Of a stretch of 64,000 nt of DNA, positions 35,947 through 44,847 are shown piece by piece (the first letter of the stretch is position 1; every line of letters begins with the position of its first letter). This DNA comes from Marivirga aurantiaca (GTDB taxonomy: Bacteria; Bacteroidota; Bacteroidia; Cytophagales; Cyclobacteriaceae). Where the stretch lies: contig NZ_JAEQBW010000001.1 in NCBI RefSeq assembly GCF_016679925.1, positions 1,054,001 through 1,118,000 of the forward strand. The letters run 5' to 3'. Made by a program: the position numbers and the translations under genes. Below the pieces are notes generated by a model. The model was not told the origin of the DNA. It did not search any database and was given only the letters and a program-made list of their open reading frames with translations.

Positions 35947-38229
35947 CTACAATATCATAATCCGCAGAATTTTTACAGCCTGTCCTTCCATTTCAATACG
36001 CAAATATTTAATTCCTTTCGTGAGACCTGCCCCGGCCAGGCTAACGGGAATACTTCCACGTCCTTCAACCGTTTCATTCCATTCCAGGCCTCCTGAAGCT
36101 CCCATGATCTTCAAGTGAAATACCTTTGATTCTTCAAAAGGGGATTTAATATTCATTAATTCCTTCACCGGATTAGGGTATACAACAATTTCATCAGAAG
36201 AAATGGAATCTTCTTCCACTTCGGAAATTAAGTTAGGAGAAGGTGCCGAAGCTCTGCTGGCATTATTACCAGTAGGAACTAATTTGAAGGCATCGGCTAC
36301 CACATAGCCATTTGTATTGTCATTTTTCACCGTAATTTCAGCCTCGTTATCAAATGAATATTCTCCCAAAGAAACCCAGCGGGCATTATTGAGTCGCTGG
36401 TTTTTATAAACATCCGCAACACCATCGGAAGAGAGGATTTCATAATGGGTATTTGTGGCACGATTACTATGGGCAAACCATCGTGCAAATACTTCATAAT
36501 TCCCCGGACTTACGGAGGCTGTATAAACAATGTCTTTATTCCCTTTCTGTCTATTCCCGTCATGAAAATAATCATCTCCATATTTGCTCGTGCCCCCTGA
36601 TTGGCTTATTGTCCAATTATTGTTGGGTTCCACACCAGAATCAATATTATCTATTATAACAACAGGGTTATTATCAGGTGCACCTGGGCTTGATGTTACA
36701 GATTCAAATTTGATGGCATCAGCTACTACATAACCATTCGTATTGGTATTTCTGATACTTATTTTTGCATTGTTGGTAAAATCATAAACTCCCAGAGATA
36801 CCCATTTTCCCCCATCATTTCGCTGGTTTTTTACCACTGTAGTAGTTCCTTCATCACTTTCAATATCAAAAGGAGTATTTGACGCTCTGTTGCTATGTGC
36901 AAACCACCAGGCAAATACCTCATAACTGCCTGAAGGGAGGTCTGTATTAAAAACCACCTTCTTATTGCCCTTACCGGAATTCCTGTCGTGGAAGTAATTA
37001 TTTTTATGTTTTTTGTTTCCTCCGGAACTACTTGTTGCCCAATTTCCACTAGTAGTGACTTTTCCGGAATTATTGTCAATAACAATTGAGGTGTTGTTAG
37101 GGGTATTAGGAATCTCACTATTTGTTCTCGCTGTTAGCTTATTGGAATAGGAAGAATATCCATCCGAATTTTTGGCCCTCACTTTATAATAGTAAGTAGT
37201 ATTTGGTTCCAGATTTTTATCTGAATAGCTCCTGGTGTTTCTGGAAGTGCTTTTTATTACTGAGAACCCATTATTGGAATTTAATGAACGTTCAATCTCG
37301 AAACCATTTTCATTGTTGGAATTGTCTTCCCATTTCAAGGTAAATTGTTCACTGGTAGTGTTGCTTGCCCTTAACTGAGTAGGTGCTTTTGGAGGATTCC
37401 CGCCTGTAGTTCCATCTCTTGACTGGGACAACATCCATTCATACAGATTAGGAGAATGAATGGAGTGATTGGTTTTATAGGCTCTATCCCATGATCCGCT
37501 ATGGCCAACGCCCGCATATATAGTGAAAATAGGAGCGGGGTTGGCCCCACATGCAATCATTCCATTAATAGGTTTTTCTCCTGAGCTGAGTCCTATGGCA
37601 TTATCATTGGCGCCATGAAAACCCCAGACAGGAATCTCTTTTTCTGCTACTATGCAAGCTTTAGTAAAACTGCCTTTACCGGCTACAGGCGCTAAAGCTG
37701 CAAAATAATTAGGTTCATTTTCTTCGGAATAAGCAGTTTCCCATGTGCCCTGACCGCCCATGCTAAGTCCGGTAAGGTATACTCTGTCTGGATCAATCCG
37801 GTATTTATTAAGTGCATACTGCACAAATGGAATCACTTCATAACCTTTCCAACCGTGTCTGTTGTTGCCTTGTTGGGGAGATAATACGATGAAACATTCT
37901 GTTTTGCCATTTACTTCAAAACACATTTTCTCTCCATTTTTGATAAGTTTTGGAGGGCCATGCTTTTTAACGGCTTCTAAAGCTGATGGTGAGCCATTGC
38001 CTCTTTCACCATGGCCATGCAAGAATATTATAGCCGGATAAAGTTTATTGTTGGATTCATAATCAGGAGGGAGGTACTCCAGGTATCCCATTCCGTTGTC
38101 GGCAATTCTAGGATCCTGTTGGGCGTATAGGCTGTTTACATAAAAACTTATAAGTATTGTCAATAAAAATGGTATTTTAGATAAACGGATTTTTTTTGGC
38201 AAAGCTAATTGCCCATAGTTTTTTTTCAT
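35947..38229 (-). CDS. Secreted alpha/beta-hydrolase esterase with FN3, two golvesin-like domains and T9SS tail
   Basis: This 760-residue protein has a long signal peptide ending SLYAQ. The catalytic domain (about 40-280) has FLHGHGERG, the nucleophile elbow GLSMGG with Ser156, and a GVGHSGSW histidine, as in secreted PHB-depolymerase or feruloyl-esterase-like enzymes. An FN3 domain follows (about 285-370). Two similar modules of about 130 residues come next (NYFHDRNSGKGNKKVVF and DYFHDGNRQKGNKDIVY). These resemble golvesin C-terminal-like domains. The end is a type IX sorting domain (VVYPNPVKELMNIKSPF). It would be exported to the surface. The substrate, possibly a polysaccharide ester or polyester, is unknown. 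Confidence 0.87.
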   Translation of the reverse strand: MKKNYGQLALPKKIRLSKIPFLLTILISFYVNSLYAQQDPRIADNGMGYLEYLPPDYESNNKLYPAIIFLHGHGERGNGSPSALEAVKKHGPPKLIKNGEKMCFEVNGKTECFIVLSPQQGNNRHGWKGYEVIPFVQYALNKYRIDPDRVYLTGLSMGGQGTWETAYSEENEPNYFAALAPVAGKGSFTKACIVAEKEIPVWGFHGANDNAIGLSSGEKPINGMIACGANPAPIFTIYAGVGHSGSWDRAYKTNHSIHSPNLYEWMLSQSRDGTTGGNPPKAPTQLRASNTTSEQFTLKWEDNSNNENGFEIERSLNSNNGFSVIKSTSRNTRSYSDKNLEPNTTYYYKVRAKNSDGYSSYSNKLTARTNSEIPNTPNNTSIVIDNNSGKVTTSGNWATSSSGGNKKHKNNYFHDRNSGKGNKKVVFNTDLPSGSYEVFAWWFAHSNRASNTPFDIESDEGTTTVVKNQRNDGGKWVSLGVYDFTNNAKISIRNTNTNGYVVADAIKFESVTSSPGAPDNNPVVIIDNIDSGVEPNNNWTISQSGGTSKYGDDYFHDGNRQKGNKDIVYTASVSPGNYEVFARWFAHSNRATNTHYEILSSDGVADVYKNQRLNNARWVSLGEYSFDNEAEITVKNDNTNGYVVADAFKLVPTGNNASRASAPSPNLISEVEEDSISSDEIVVYPNPVKELMNIKSPFEESKVFHLKIMGASGGLEWNETVEGRGSIPVSLAGAGLTKGIKYLRIEMEGQAVKILRIMIL

Positions 38230-38244
38230 AGTGCTTAGTTTTAA

Positions 38245-38262
38245 TTAAACTGTTCAGTTTAA
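38245..38262. promoter_or_regulatory. 18-bp palindrome upstream of the esterase gene
   Basis: TTAAACTG and CAGTTTAA are separated by two bases (perfect dyad). It lies 16 bp before the esterase start codon. This is a candidate operator for a dimeric regulator. Confidence 0.45.
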
Positions 38263-38860
38263 GAGGTTAAAAAATAGTTGAAATTTTGATGTTGGTGGTA
38301 ATAGTTTTTGGTAAAAAAAATGTAATTATTTAACGAATAGTAATTAATAAACTGTTACATGATTTTGTATTTAATGTTATAGTATTTTACTGTTAACTAA
38401 TTAACAACTATGGTTTTAAGTTTATTGCCTCTTCGAAGAATAAAAAATTTTGGCTATTGTACTTTTTAATCAATAAAAGAGCGAATATTAAAATAACAAG
38501 ATTTTGTTCTTGTGTTATTATTAATAAAGTAAAATTTAATTCTGATTTTCGCGTAATCTCAGTACAGTATTGAATTATGAAAAGAATAGGATGTGTTTTG
38601 TTACTTCTGTAGATGATTTAATGTTCATGTGTAGAAAAATATGAATTTTCATGAAAATGACTGGCTAATCTCCGCTTTTACTATTTCTCAAAATAGATGG
38701 ATTGATAAAGCATAATAAGACTTGCTAAAGAAGATGGAGAGAAATACCTTTTGTCAATTAAGTTAAATTATACCGATTTAGAGTAGTTTTAGAGTCATTT
38801 TGAATGACTATTTAGATATAGTTAAGGAAACCGCTATGATCAAAAATTTTACAACGGCCT

Positions 38861-38888
38861 TTGCATTTACCAAAATTTTGTATATTTG
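38861..38888 (+). promoter_or_regulatory. Bacteroidota-type promoter before the small lipoprotein gene
   Basis: TTG (38861-38863), a 17-base spacer and TATATTTG (38881-38888) fit TTG-N17-23-TAnnTTTG exactly. The start codon lies 57 bp further on. Confidence 0.7.
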
Positions 38889-38945
38889 GTTTGAAGCGGT
38901 GGGAATCATCGTGGATTTTTGTTCATCACTAACTAAAATATAACT

Positions 38946-39209
38946 ATGACGAATTTACTAAAAGGATTCAAAGCTTACGGTATAATGGCAATAGCTGCTA
39001 TATTCTTTCTAACAGCAACTTTATCTTCTTGTGGAGATGCTAAAAAAGAAAGCCAGGAAAAAGAAACTACGGAAACAACTACAGAGCCTGCAATAGAAGA
39101 GGTTGTGCCTGAGGAACACCCAACAGATGAAGAACATCCTACGGATGAGGAACATCCAACTGACACTACTGAAAATGCTACCGAAGAAGTATCAGAAACA
39201 AAGGAATAA
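38946..39209 (+). CDS. Small acidic lipoprotein with EEHPTD repeats
   Basis: This 87-residue protein has a signal with lipobox LSSC (Cys29) and then an almost entirely acidic, Thr-rich, low-complexity chain. Three tandem EEHPTD units occupy 39111-39164. At DNA level the units are 18 bp and differ mainly at third positions, so the peptide repeat is old or under selection. No domain is recognised. The chain is probably disordered on the membrane surface, and His with Glu/Asp could bind metal ions. It has a good promoter and terminator of its own. Confidence 0.75.
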   Translation: MTNLLKGFKAYGIMAIAAIFFLTATLSSCGDAKKESQEKETTETTTEPAIEEVVPEEHPTDEEHPTDEEHPTDTTENATEEVSETKE

Positions 39210-39254
39210 TTTAATAAAATATAGAGGGGATTAAAAACCCTTACTTAAGAGTTG

Positions 39255-39303
39255 AAAATGTCCGGATTGTATAATCTTTTATACTTTGCCGGACATTTTT
39301 TTA
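39255..39303. terminator. Bidirectional terminator between convergent genes
   Basis: An 11-bp stem (AAAATGTCCGG at 39255-39265 with CCGGACATTTT at 39289-39299) is followed by more T on the plus strand. The A-run on the left edge gives a T-run for the minus strand, so it can serve both the small lipoprotein gene and the transglutaminase-like gene. Confidence 0.8.
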
Positions 39304-39312
39304 TACCAGAAT

Positions 39313-40665
39313 TTATTTACTTTTCCTTTTGAAAGAGAAGGAAGGCATTGCTGAAACTGCTTGTCCATCAACTTCTAGTAGAGGATAAGCTAAGAAATTC
39401 ATTGGTCCACTATTGGGACCTTGTTCAATGGAAATATCCCTGCCGCGACTCAATTCAATACGATTGGCAGGATGTCTCCCAAAGTAATAAGTAGCAAGTG
39501 CAGTATATTTATTCGCTTCACTGATATCGACAGGCCACCATTTTCCTTCAGCATAAAATTCTGCCCAACAGTGATATCCATCTATTCCTCCTTCATTTCT
39601 ATCGGATGGAATAGCTGCTCCAATAGCAAAACGAGCTGGTATGCCTGCTGACCTGGCCAGGGAAATAAAAAAGGAATGGAACTCCGTACAGTTTCCACCT
39701 TTGGAATCACAAGCAAAAACAGCATCTCCTTTGCCATGATTTCCATCTTTTCTGTAGTTCATATTATCAATTATATAATCATAAATTGCCCTTGCTTGCA
39801 TGAGGTCATCATTCTTTTGCTTTAAACCTATAATGTCATTTGCAATGTCTCCAAACCTGCCTCCAACAGGAACCAATTTACTGGAGGTTAAGTATTTGTC
39901 AAGATTGGGCTCTTTTGAAGAATAAGGATTTTTTTCAATACGCTCTACTTCATAAACGATTGCTATTTTTTGTCCGCTATGTTCAGGGCCTAACTCCAGT
40001 AATAAAATGGTGTTGTTATTTTCTTTATCCTCAATCATTTGCTGTTTGCCGGGAACCTCAAGTGATTTGATCTTAATCTTTTGAAAATCATCACTTTTTG
40101 CTATTGGAATCCACATTTTGGCATTTTTATTCAAATCGGGCAGAGTAGATTTGTATAGAAATTCGAATTTATCCTTGTCCTCAATAATTCCCAAAAGATC
40201 ATTGGAAGCACCCTCAAATGCCACTCTATGCCATGTTTTATCTTTTCTTTGTTTCCATGAATAAAATGGTTTTCCATTAAGCTTATGCACCGTAGTTTCT
40301 GTGACATCCATATCTCCCGGATCACCCGATAGAAAGAAATCAACATCATATACCTCTCCACTTACATCTGCTAAATCCACACAAGCAAAATGTCGTTGTG
40401 GCCCAAGATTGGATAAATATTCTGTATGAACCCTGACCAGTTTCAAGCGTAGCTCTTGATCTCCATTTTTGATATGAAAGAATCCATCTCCTTCCAGGGT
40501 TTTTTCCGCAATATAGCTTTCAATTCCCACCTCAATATCTGCTATATTAATTTTTTCTTTAACCTTCTTAGAAATGTTGTTACCTACCTTCTTAGCATTT
40601 TTTATTTCTGATTGGCAGCCTATAAGCAGTAAAATCCATCCGGCTAATATAATTCGTATGACCAT
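39313..40665 (-). CDS. Transglutaminase-like domain lipoprotein
   Basis: This 450-residue protein has a lipobox (LLIGC, Cys17). The N-terminal 250 residues are beta-rich and unassigned. The transglutaminase-like core follows, with the triad Cys326 (KGGNCTEFHSFF), His365 (DGYHCWAEFY) and Asp380 (WWPVDISEA), and with SAGIPARFAIG. Bacterial members act as proteases or amidases, or have unknown roles. The lipid anchor places it in the periplasm or outer membrane. It is followed by a shared terminator and preceded by a divided gap of 89 bp from the sensor gene. Confidence 0.87.
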   Translation of the reverse strand: MVIRIILAGWILLLIGCQSEIKNAKKVGNNISKKVKEKINIADIEVGIESYIAEKTLEGDGFFHIKNGDQELRLKLVRVHTEYLSNLGPQRHFACVDLADVSGEVYDVDFFLSGDPGDMDVTETTVHKLNGKPFYSWKQRKDKTWHRVAFEGASNDLLGIIEDKDKFEFLYKSTLPDLNKNAKMWIPIAKSDDFQKIKIKSLEVPGKQQMIEDKENNNTILLLELGPEHSGQKIAIVYEVERIEKNPYSSKEPNLDKYLTSSKLVPVGGRFGDIANDIIGLKQKNDDLMQARAIYDYIIDNMNYRKDGNHGKGDAVFACDSKGGNCTEFHSFFISLARSAGIPARFAIGAAIPSDRNEGGIDGYHCWAEFYAEGKWWPVDISEANKYTALATYYFGRHPANRIELSRGRDISIEQGPNSGPMNFLAYPLLEVDGQAVSAMPSFSFKRKSK

Positions 40666-40754
40666 TTTTTTTGAGGTTTCTTTCTAAAAAAGAAGAACCT
40701 GCCACATGAGAGCAGGTTCTTAATTGATTATTTAATTATTTATAACGTAACCGA

Positions 40755-43076
40755 TTATTTCCCACCTAGTTTTTTCTTCAACTCCTCATTTTCTTTTTCA
40801 GCCTTTTTTAAAGCTGTGATATCTTTCGAAACGGTTGAAATACCAATTACTTCGTTTTTGTCTCCCAGAATGGGTTCGCAGCGGGTTTCTATAATTAAAT
40901 TACCAGCTTCCATTTCCCTCACTTCTTCAACTTTCACTTTTTCACCTTTCAAAGCCTGGTCATACCTGCTTTTCCACTTTTCCATCTGGTCTTTTGGTAA
41001 CAGGTTCAGTATATTCATTCCTGCTTTTAGGTCTATGCCCGATTGCTTATATCTTTTTTGAAGTACTTCATTAACCACTAGTATGTTATATTCCCTATCA
41101 ATGGCAAAATAAGTGTCTTCTGTATTGTTAATCATTCCATCCAATACATAACCTCTTTCTTTCATTTTTTGAGCTACTTCCTCTTTTTGAAGCTCCATGT
41201 TTTTCTGTTCTGTAATATCCCGGGAGAATATAGTAGCACCTGTTATTTCACCATTTGTTTCCTTAATAGGATGGATATCATAATGTCTGTAGGTGTTTTC
41301 TCCTTTTACGCTACTCTTGATGGTGAAAGAAAGCTTTTCACCATTGAAAGCGCGGTCATAATAGCCTTTCCATTCTTCTTTTACATCTCCCAACATATCC
41401 AGGGCATTGCTTCCTTCGGACATGCTTTCATACTGTGTGCCTTTATATCTGTCCTTTATTACCTGGTTCATCACCAGGATGGTATAATCTTTATCAATTA
41501 GTATAATGGAGTCGGTGGTATTGTTAATTAATGCATTTAAAGTGGATTCCTTAAAACCCATTTCAGCCTGAGCTCTGGCCATTTCTTCCTGGGTAGCTTC
41601 CATTTCCTCCATGTTCTGGCGCATTTCTTCTTCTTGCGCACGCATTTGCTCTGTCATCGATTGTGATTCCTCCAGGAGCACTTTGGTACGTTCATTAGTT
41701 TTTGCATTTGCAATGGTAGAAGCAATGTTTTCTCCCAGCTTTTCCACAAACTCCACTCGATATTGTGGAATTGGTTTAATAGAAGCTATTTCTACTACTC
41801 CTTTAATTTGCTCATTGATTTTTAGGGGAACTATTAATATGCACCTTGGCAGTGTTTCTCCCAATCCGGATTTTATTTCAACAAAATTCTCAGGAACTTC
41901 TGTTAGATAAATTTTATCTCCTTCCTGAACAGCCTGGCCTATTAAACCCTCGCCAATGCTGATCTCTTTGTTTAGTCTTTTCCGTCTTTCATAAGCATAA
42001 GCTGCTTCAAGAACAATTTTGGGCTCTTCATCGTCATTCAAATCTGGCTCGGTAAGCACAAATAAAGCACCTTGATTGGCTTCCATGTATTTCACCAAAT
42101 TTGAAATAATTTGATAGGATAGTTCTTCTATATTGTCATTATTGTTTCGCAGGATGTCTGCAAACTTGGCCAAACCTTCAGTTACCCAATTCCTCTCTCT
42201 GTCAGCTATTGCTGATTTCTGCATCTGATCACGCATTTTTAAGAGGGAATTAGCCAGTGAATTGCTATCATTTTTATCCACTCCCTGATAATCTGCATCC
42301 AATTTCCCTTCTCCTATTTTAGTAGTAAAATCAGTAGCATGTTTTAAAATGTCAGCTAAAGAATTGATATTTCTGGCTATATAACCTAATTCATTTTTAC
42401 TGTCAAATTTTATCTGTTCAGATAGGTTCCCCTTTGCCAGTTCCCTGGAAGTTAGGGAGATTTTATAAATTGGACTTAAGATCAGGTAGCGTACAATCCA
42501 ATAAATAAGGAAAATTAATAATACAATATAGGCTAATAATATAATTAGAGCGACATTCTCTTCCTTCTCTTCTGCTTTTGCCAAATTATGCACATCCATT
42601 TCAATAGCATTAGCTTCTTTCATAAAAGCAGCATACTTTGAAGTAAGCTCATCCGATAATTCGGACAGAGACTTTTGGCCATCTTTCCAGGAATAAATGA
42701 GGTTTTTATAAGGATCCCACTTTGCTCTTAAATCATCAAGTGATGCTTTTAATTCCTTGTCTGGTGCCGATACTTTAATGGTTTCCTTACCTTTCAAATA
42801 TTTACCACCTTGTTCAAAAGTATACAATAGTTTCTCAATTTCCCGCACTATATTTTCTGCTTTGGCTTCATTCTGAGAGAGCATATCAGGGTGGAGTGGG
42901 AGGGCTATCTTATTAATGTTGCCTAGTTTTTCCGAGCGTAGCAGGCTTTCCTCTGTGTAACCCAAATTTGATATAATGTAAAACACAGCAATTGCCAGAA
43001 GAATCATACCTGCACCCATAATGTAGGTTAGTCTTCTGATTTTCCAATCGTATAAGTTTCTTGTAAATTTTCCCAT
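40755..43076 (-). CDS. HAMP-GAF-PAS-PAS sensor protein without recognisable output domain
   Basis: In this 773-residue protein, two membrane helices (about 20-37 and 178-200) flank a periplasmic helical sensor. A HAMP domain (about 200-255) is followed by a GAF domain (about 300-460, EISIGEGLIGQAVQEGD), then a coiled coil rich in Glu/Met/Gln (EEEMRQNMEEMEATQEEM) and two PAS domains (about 505-625 and 640-755), each ending in a DIT motif. The protein stops at KKLGGK with no kinase, cyclase, GGDEF or methyl-accepting signalling domain. It may signal through a partner by its coiled coil. No receiver or kinase gene is adjacent. Confidence 0.85.
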   Translation of the reverse strand: MGKFTRNLYDWKIRRLTYIMGAGMILLAIAVFYIISNLGYTEESLLRSEKLGNINKIALPLHPDMLSQNEAKAENIVREIEKLLYTFEQGGKYLKGKETIKVSAPDKELKASLDDLRAKWDPYKNLIYSWKDGQKSLSELSDELTSKYAAFMKEANAIEMDVHNLAKAEEKEENVALIILLAYIVLLIFLIYWIVRYLILSPIYKISLTSRELAKGNLSEQIKFDSKNELGYIARNINSLADILKHATDFTTKIGEGKLDADYQGVDKNDSNSLANSLLKMRDQMQKSAIADRERNWVTEGLAKFADILRNNNDNIEELSYQIISNLVKYMEANQGALFVLTEPDLNDDEEPKIVLEAAYAYERRKRLNKEISIGEGLIGQAVQEGDKIYLTEVPENFVEIKSGLGETLPRCILIVPLKINEQIKGVVEIASIKPIPQYRVEFVEKLGENIASTIANAKTNERTKVLLEESQSMTEQMRAQEEEMRQNMEEMEATQEEMARAQAEMGFKESTLNALINNTTDSIILIDKDYTILVMNQVIKDRYKGTQYESMSEGSNALDMLGDVKEEWKGYYDRAFNGEKLSFTIKSSVKGENTYRHYDIHPIKETNGEITGATIFSRDITEQKNMELQKEEVAQKMKERGYVLDGMINNTEDTYFAIDREYNILVVNEVLQKRYKQSGIDLKAGMNILNLLPKDQMEKWKSRYDQALKGEKVKVEEVREMEAGNLIIETRCEPILGDKNEVIGISTVSKDITALKKAEKENEELKKKLGGK

Positions 43077-43102
43077 TATCGTTAATTACTAAAAATGTAT
43101 TC

Positions 43103-43477
43103 TTACTTTATTTTCTGAATATTAAAATCGATTGCCTGGTCCAAAGCATTAAAGCGAATATAGAGTGCCCTAAAATATTGATCACTATAATTTTCACATT
43201 TTTTTCCAGGTTCTAAGTAATATATAAAAAACTTTTGACTTCTTTCGTACAATTCGTGCTGGTCTGCCTGGCCCAATAAACTAATTATTTCTGTTTGAGA
43301 CAGCCCTTTCAGCTTCTTTTTCTGGTTTATTATTTCGTTGGCAACTGAAATACGGTAGGAGTTACACCCATTTTTATCACTTTTCCATTGGTTTAAATCT
43401 ATATTGTTTAATTCAGGCATGCTTGAACAGCCGTATAAAATACATAAGAGTAAAAGTGATAATAGCTTGTTTTTCAT
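43103..43477 (-). CDS. Small lipoprotein of unknown function
   Basis: This 124-residue protein has a lipobox (LYGCSS, Cys16 or 17). The mature part contains LKGLSQTEIISLLGQADQHEL, which recalls the SmpA/BamE-type helix and turn, and the later part is beta-rich with two conserved-looking Cys. This resemblance is weak and I do not assign BamE function. The start codon overlaps the stop of the sterol-desaturase-family gene by one base (TAATG), so the two are co-translated. Confidence 0.75.
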   Translation of the reverse strand: MKNKLLSLLLLCILYGCSSMPELNNIDLNQWKSDKNGCNSYRISVANEIINQKKKLKGLSQTEIISLLGQADQHELYERSQKFFIYYLEPGKKCENYSDQYFRALYIRFNALDQAIDFNIQKIK

Positions 43478-44715
43478 TAAATAGTTTTAGTTGATTGTTG
43501 TACTGTACTTACAGTTGTTCTCTTAAAAAACAAAAGAATTCCAATGGAGAGGAATGAATAAACGAATAATCCATAAAAGAAAGGATCGAAATTTCCGCCC
43601 AAAATGAGAAACCCGATAGAAACAGGGGTCACTATCAGTCGAAAAACTTCTAAAGTAAAACTATACTTATTTTCTTCCAGCAGCAATCCACAGCTGAGTA
43701 CACTAAGAATGATGAGTGCTACAGCTATAATTTGTTGTAGCATGGAAAGTTTCTCCGCCTGAAATAGAAACAAAGCGGTTCCTCCCAGAATGATAATATA
43801 CTGAACCAAAACATATAAGCTAATGGCTGCACCTGCTTTTTGATTATATTTTTGATCGTCTTTCTTTACTTCAGGAATGGGCATTTGGCCTCCCATTTCT
43901 TCCGGACGCCATCCGGGTTTATTAAAAATGTAATTTAATTTATTCTTAAACCCTTTCATTTGTTTTAAATCCCCGGCCATTTCTACATAATGCTGCAAGT
44001 TTACCCACACAGGGTTCCAGCTTGCTGTGGGCTTGGTAATACCATAAGTTGGCTTTTCTTCTTCTTCCTGAAAGGTGCCAAACATTCTATCCCATATAAT
44101 AAATACGCCAGCATGGTTTTTATCAATGTATTTTGGATTTCTCCCATGATGTACCCTATGATGAGAAGGGGTGTTCATAATCCATTCAAAAGGGCCTAGT
44201 TTACCAATGGTCTCAGTATGAATCCAAAACTGGTATACAGTCACCAAACCTGACATTAGCACAAAACTTAAGGTGTCAAATCCTAAAATGGCAAGTGGAA
44301 AATAAAAGAAGAATGTCCAGATAATCTGAAAAGAGCCTTGCCTTAAAGCCACAGAAAAATTGTAATCCTCGCTTTGGTGATGAACCACATGGCCACCCCA
44401 GAACAAGTTGATTTCATGGCTTTTACGATGTGCCCAATAATAGAAGAAATCCGCTAAAACGAATAAAATAATGAGATTGTACCATGTAGGTAAAATTTCA
44501 AATAGTGCAAAATTTTCATACACAAACTGATAGGCGGTTATACTTAATATTTTAAAAAAAATCCCCGTTACCTGCTGGGTTATCCCGCAGCTAATATTTG
44601 TAATAGCGTCATTTAAACGATAAATTCTATATTTTCTAATTGCCTGAATTAATAATTCAATCCCAATGAGAGCGAAATAAATCGGAATAGATAATATAAT
44701 TGGATTGAAATCCAT
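43477..44715 (-). CDS. Fatty acid hydroxylase/sterol desaturase family, alkylglycerol-monooxygenase-like
   Basis: The protein has 412 residues from the ATG at 44715; a TTG at 44745 would add 10. It is polytopic, with the di-iron histidine clusters HRKSH (His96, His100), HVVHH (His109, 112, 113) and HHRVHH (His185-190). The blocks HVVHHQSEDYNFSVALRQ and NTPSHHRVHHGRNPKYIDKN closely resemble animal alkylglycerol monooxygenase (TMEM195/AGMO), more than plain sterol desaturases. That enzyme cleaves ether lipids using tetrahydrobiopterin. Here the substrate is unproven. It forms a two-gene operon with the small lipoprotein gene downstream. Confidence 0.85.
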   Translation of the reverse strand: MDFNPIILSIPIYFALIGIELLIQAIRKYRIYRLNDAITNISCGITQQVTGIFFKILSITAYQFVYENFALFEILPTWYNLIILFVLADFFYYWAHRKSHEINLFWGGHVVHHQSEDYNFSVALRQGSFQIIWTFFFYFPLAILGFDTLSFVLMSGLVTVYQFWIHTETIGKLGPFEWIMNTPSHHRVHHGRNPKYIDKNHAGVFIIWDRMFGTFQEEEEKPTYGITKPTASWNPVWVNLQHYVEMAGDLKQMKGFKNKLNYIFNKPGWRPEEMGGQMPIPEVKKDDQKYNQKAGAAISLYVLVQYIIILGGTALFLFQAEKLSMLQQIIAVALIILSVLSCGLLLEENKYSFTLEVFRLIVTPVSIGFLILGGNFDPFFYGLFVYSFLSIGILLFFKRTTVSTVQQSTKTI

Positions 44716-44823
44716 AAAATATAATTTTGTGAAACTTACAAGCAATTAAATGCTTCTCTTGCGAAATATAACATTTTGTACAAAAACTTCCTCAATAAAT
44801 GGGGAAATACTCGACAAAGCCTT

Positions 44824-44831
44824 TAATTTTG
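44824..44831 (+). promoter_or_regulatory. Possible -7 element before the 153-residue membrane protein gene
   Basis: TAATTTTG matches the -7 consensus TAnnTTTG, 16 bp before the start codon. No TTG is found at the expected distance upstream, so this is a weak call. Confidence 0.35.
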
Positions 44832-44847
44832 TCATCAAATAATATCT

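Larger units (their letters stand above)
38230..38945. other. Long AT-rich intergenic region
   Basis: These 716 bp separate divergent genes. They hold an 18-bp palindrome near the esterase start (38245-38262) and a promoter for the small lipoprotein gene (38861-38888). A short frame at 38578-38613 reads MKRIGCVLLLL then stop, and could be a relic of a lipoprotein signal. I see no other coding signal. Confidence 0.55.

Noticed and set aside
39111-39164. Short direct repeats that might suggest a CRISPR array
   Set aside because: The 18-bp units are contiguous, in frame and encode EEHPTD. There are no spacers and no cas genes in the window.
40816-41910. Several plus-strand frames within the HAMP-GAF-PAS sensor gene
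   Set aside because: All lie opposite clear domain-coding sequence and translate to Phe/Ser/Cys-rich nonsense.
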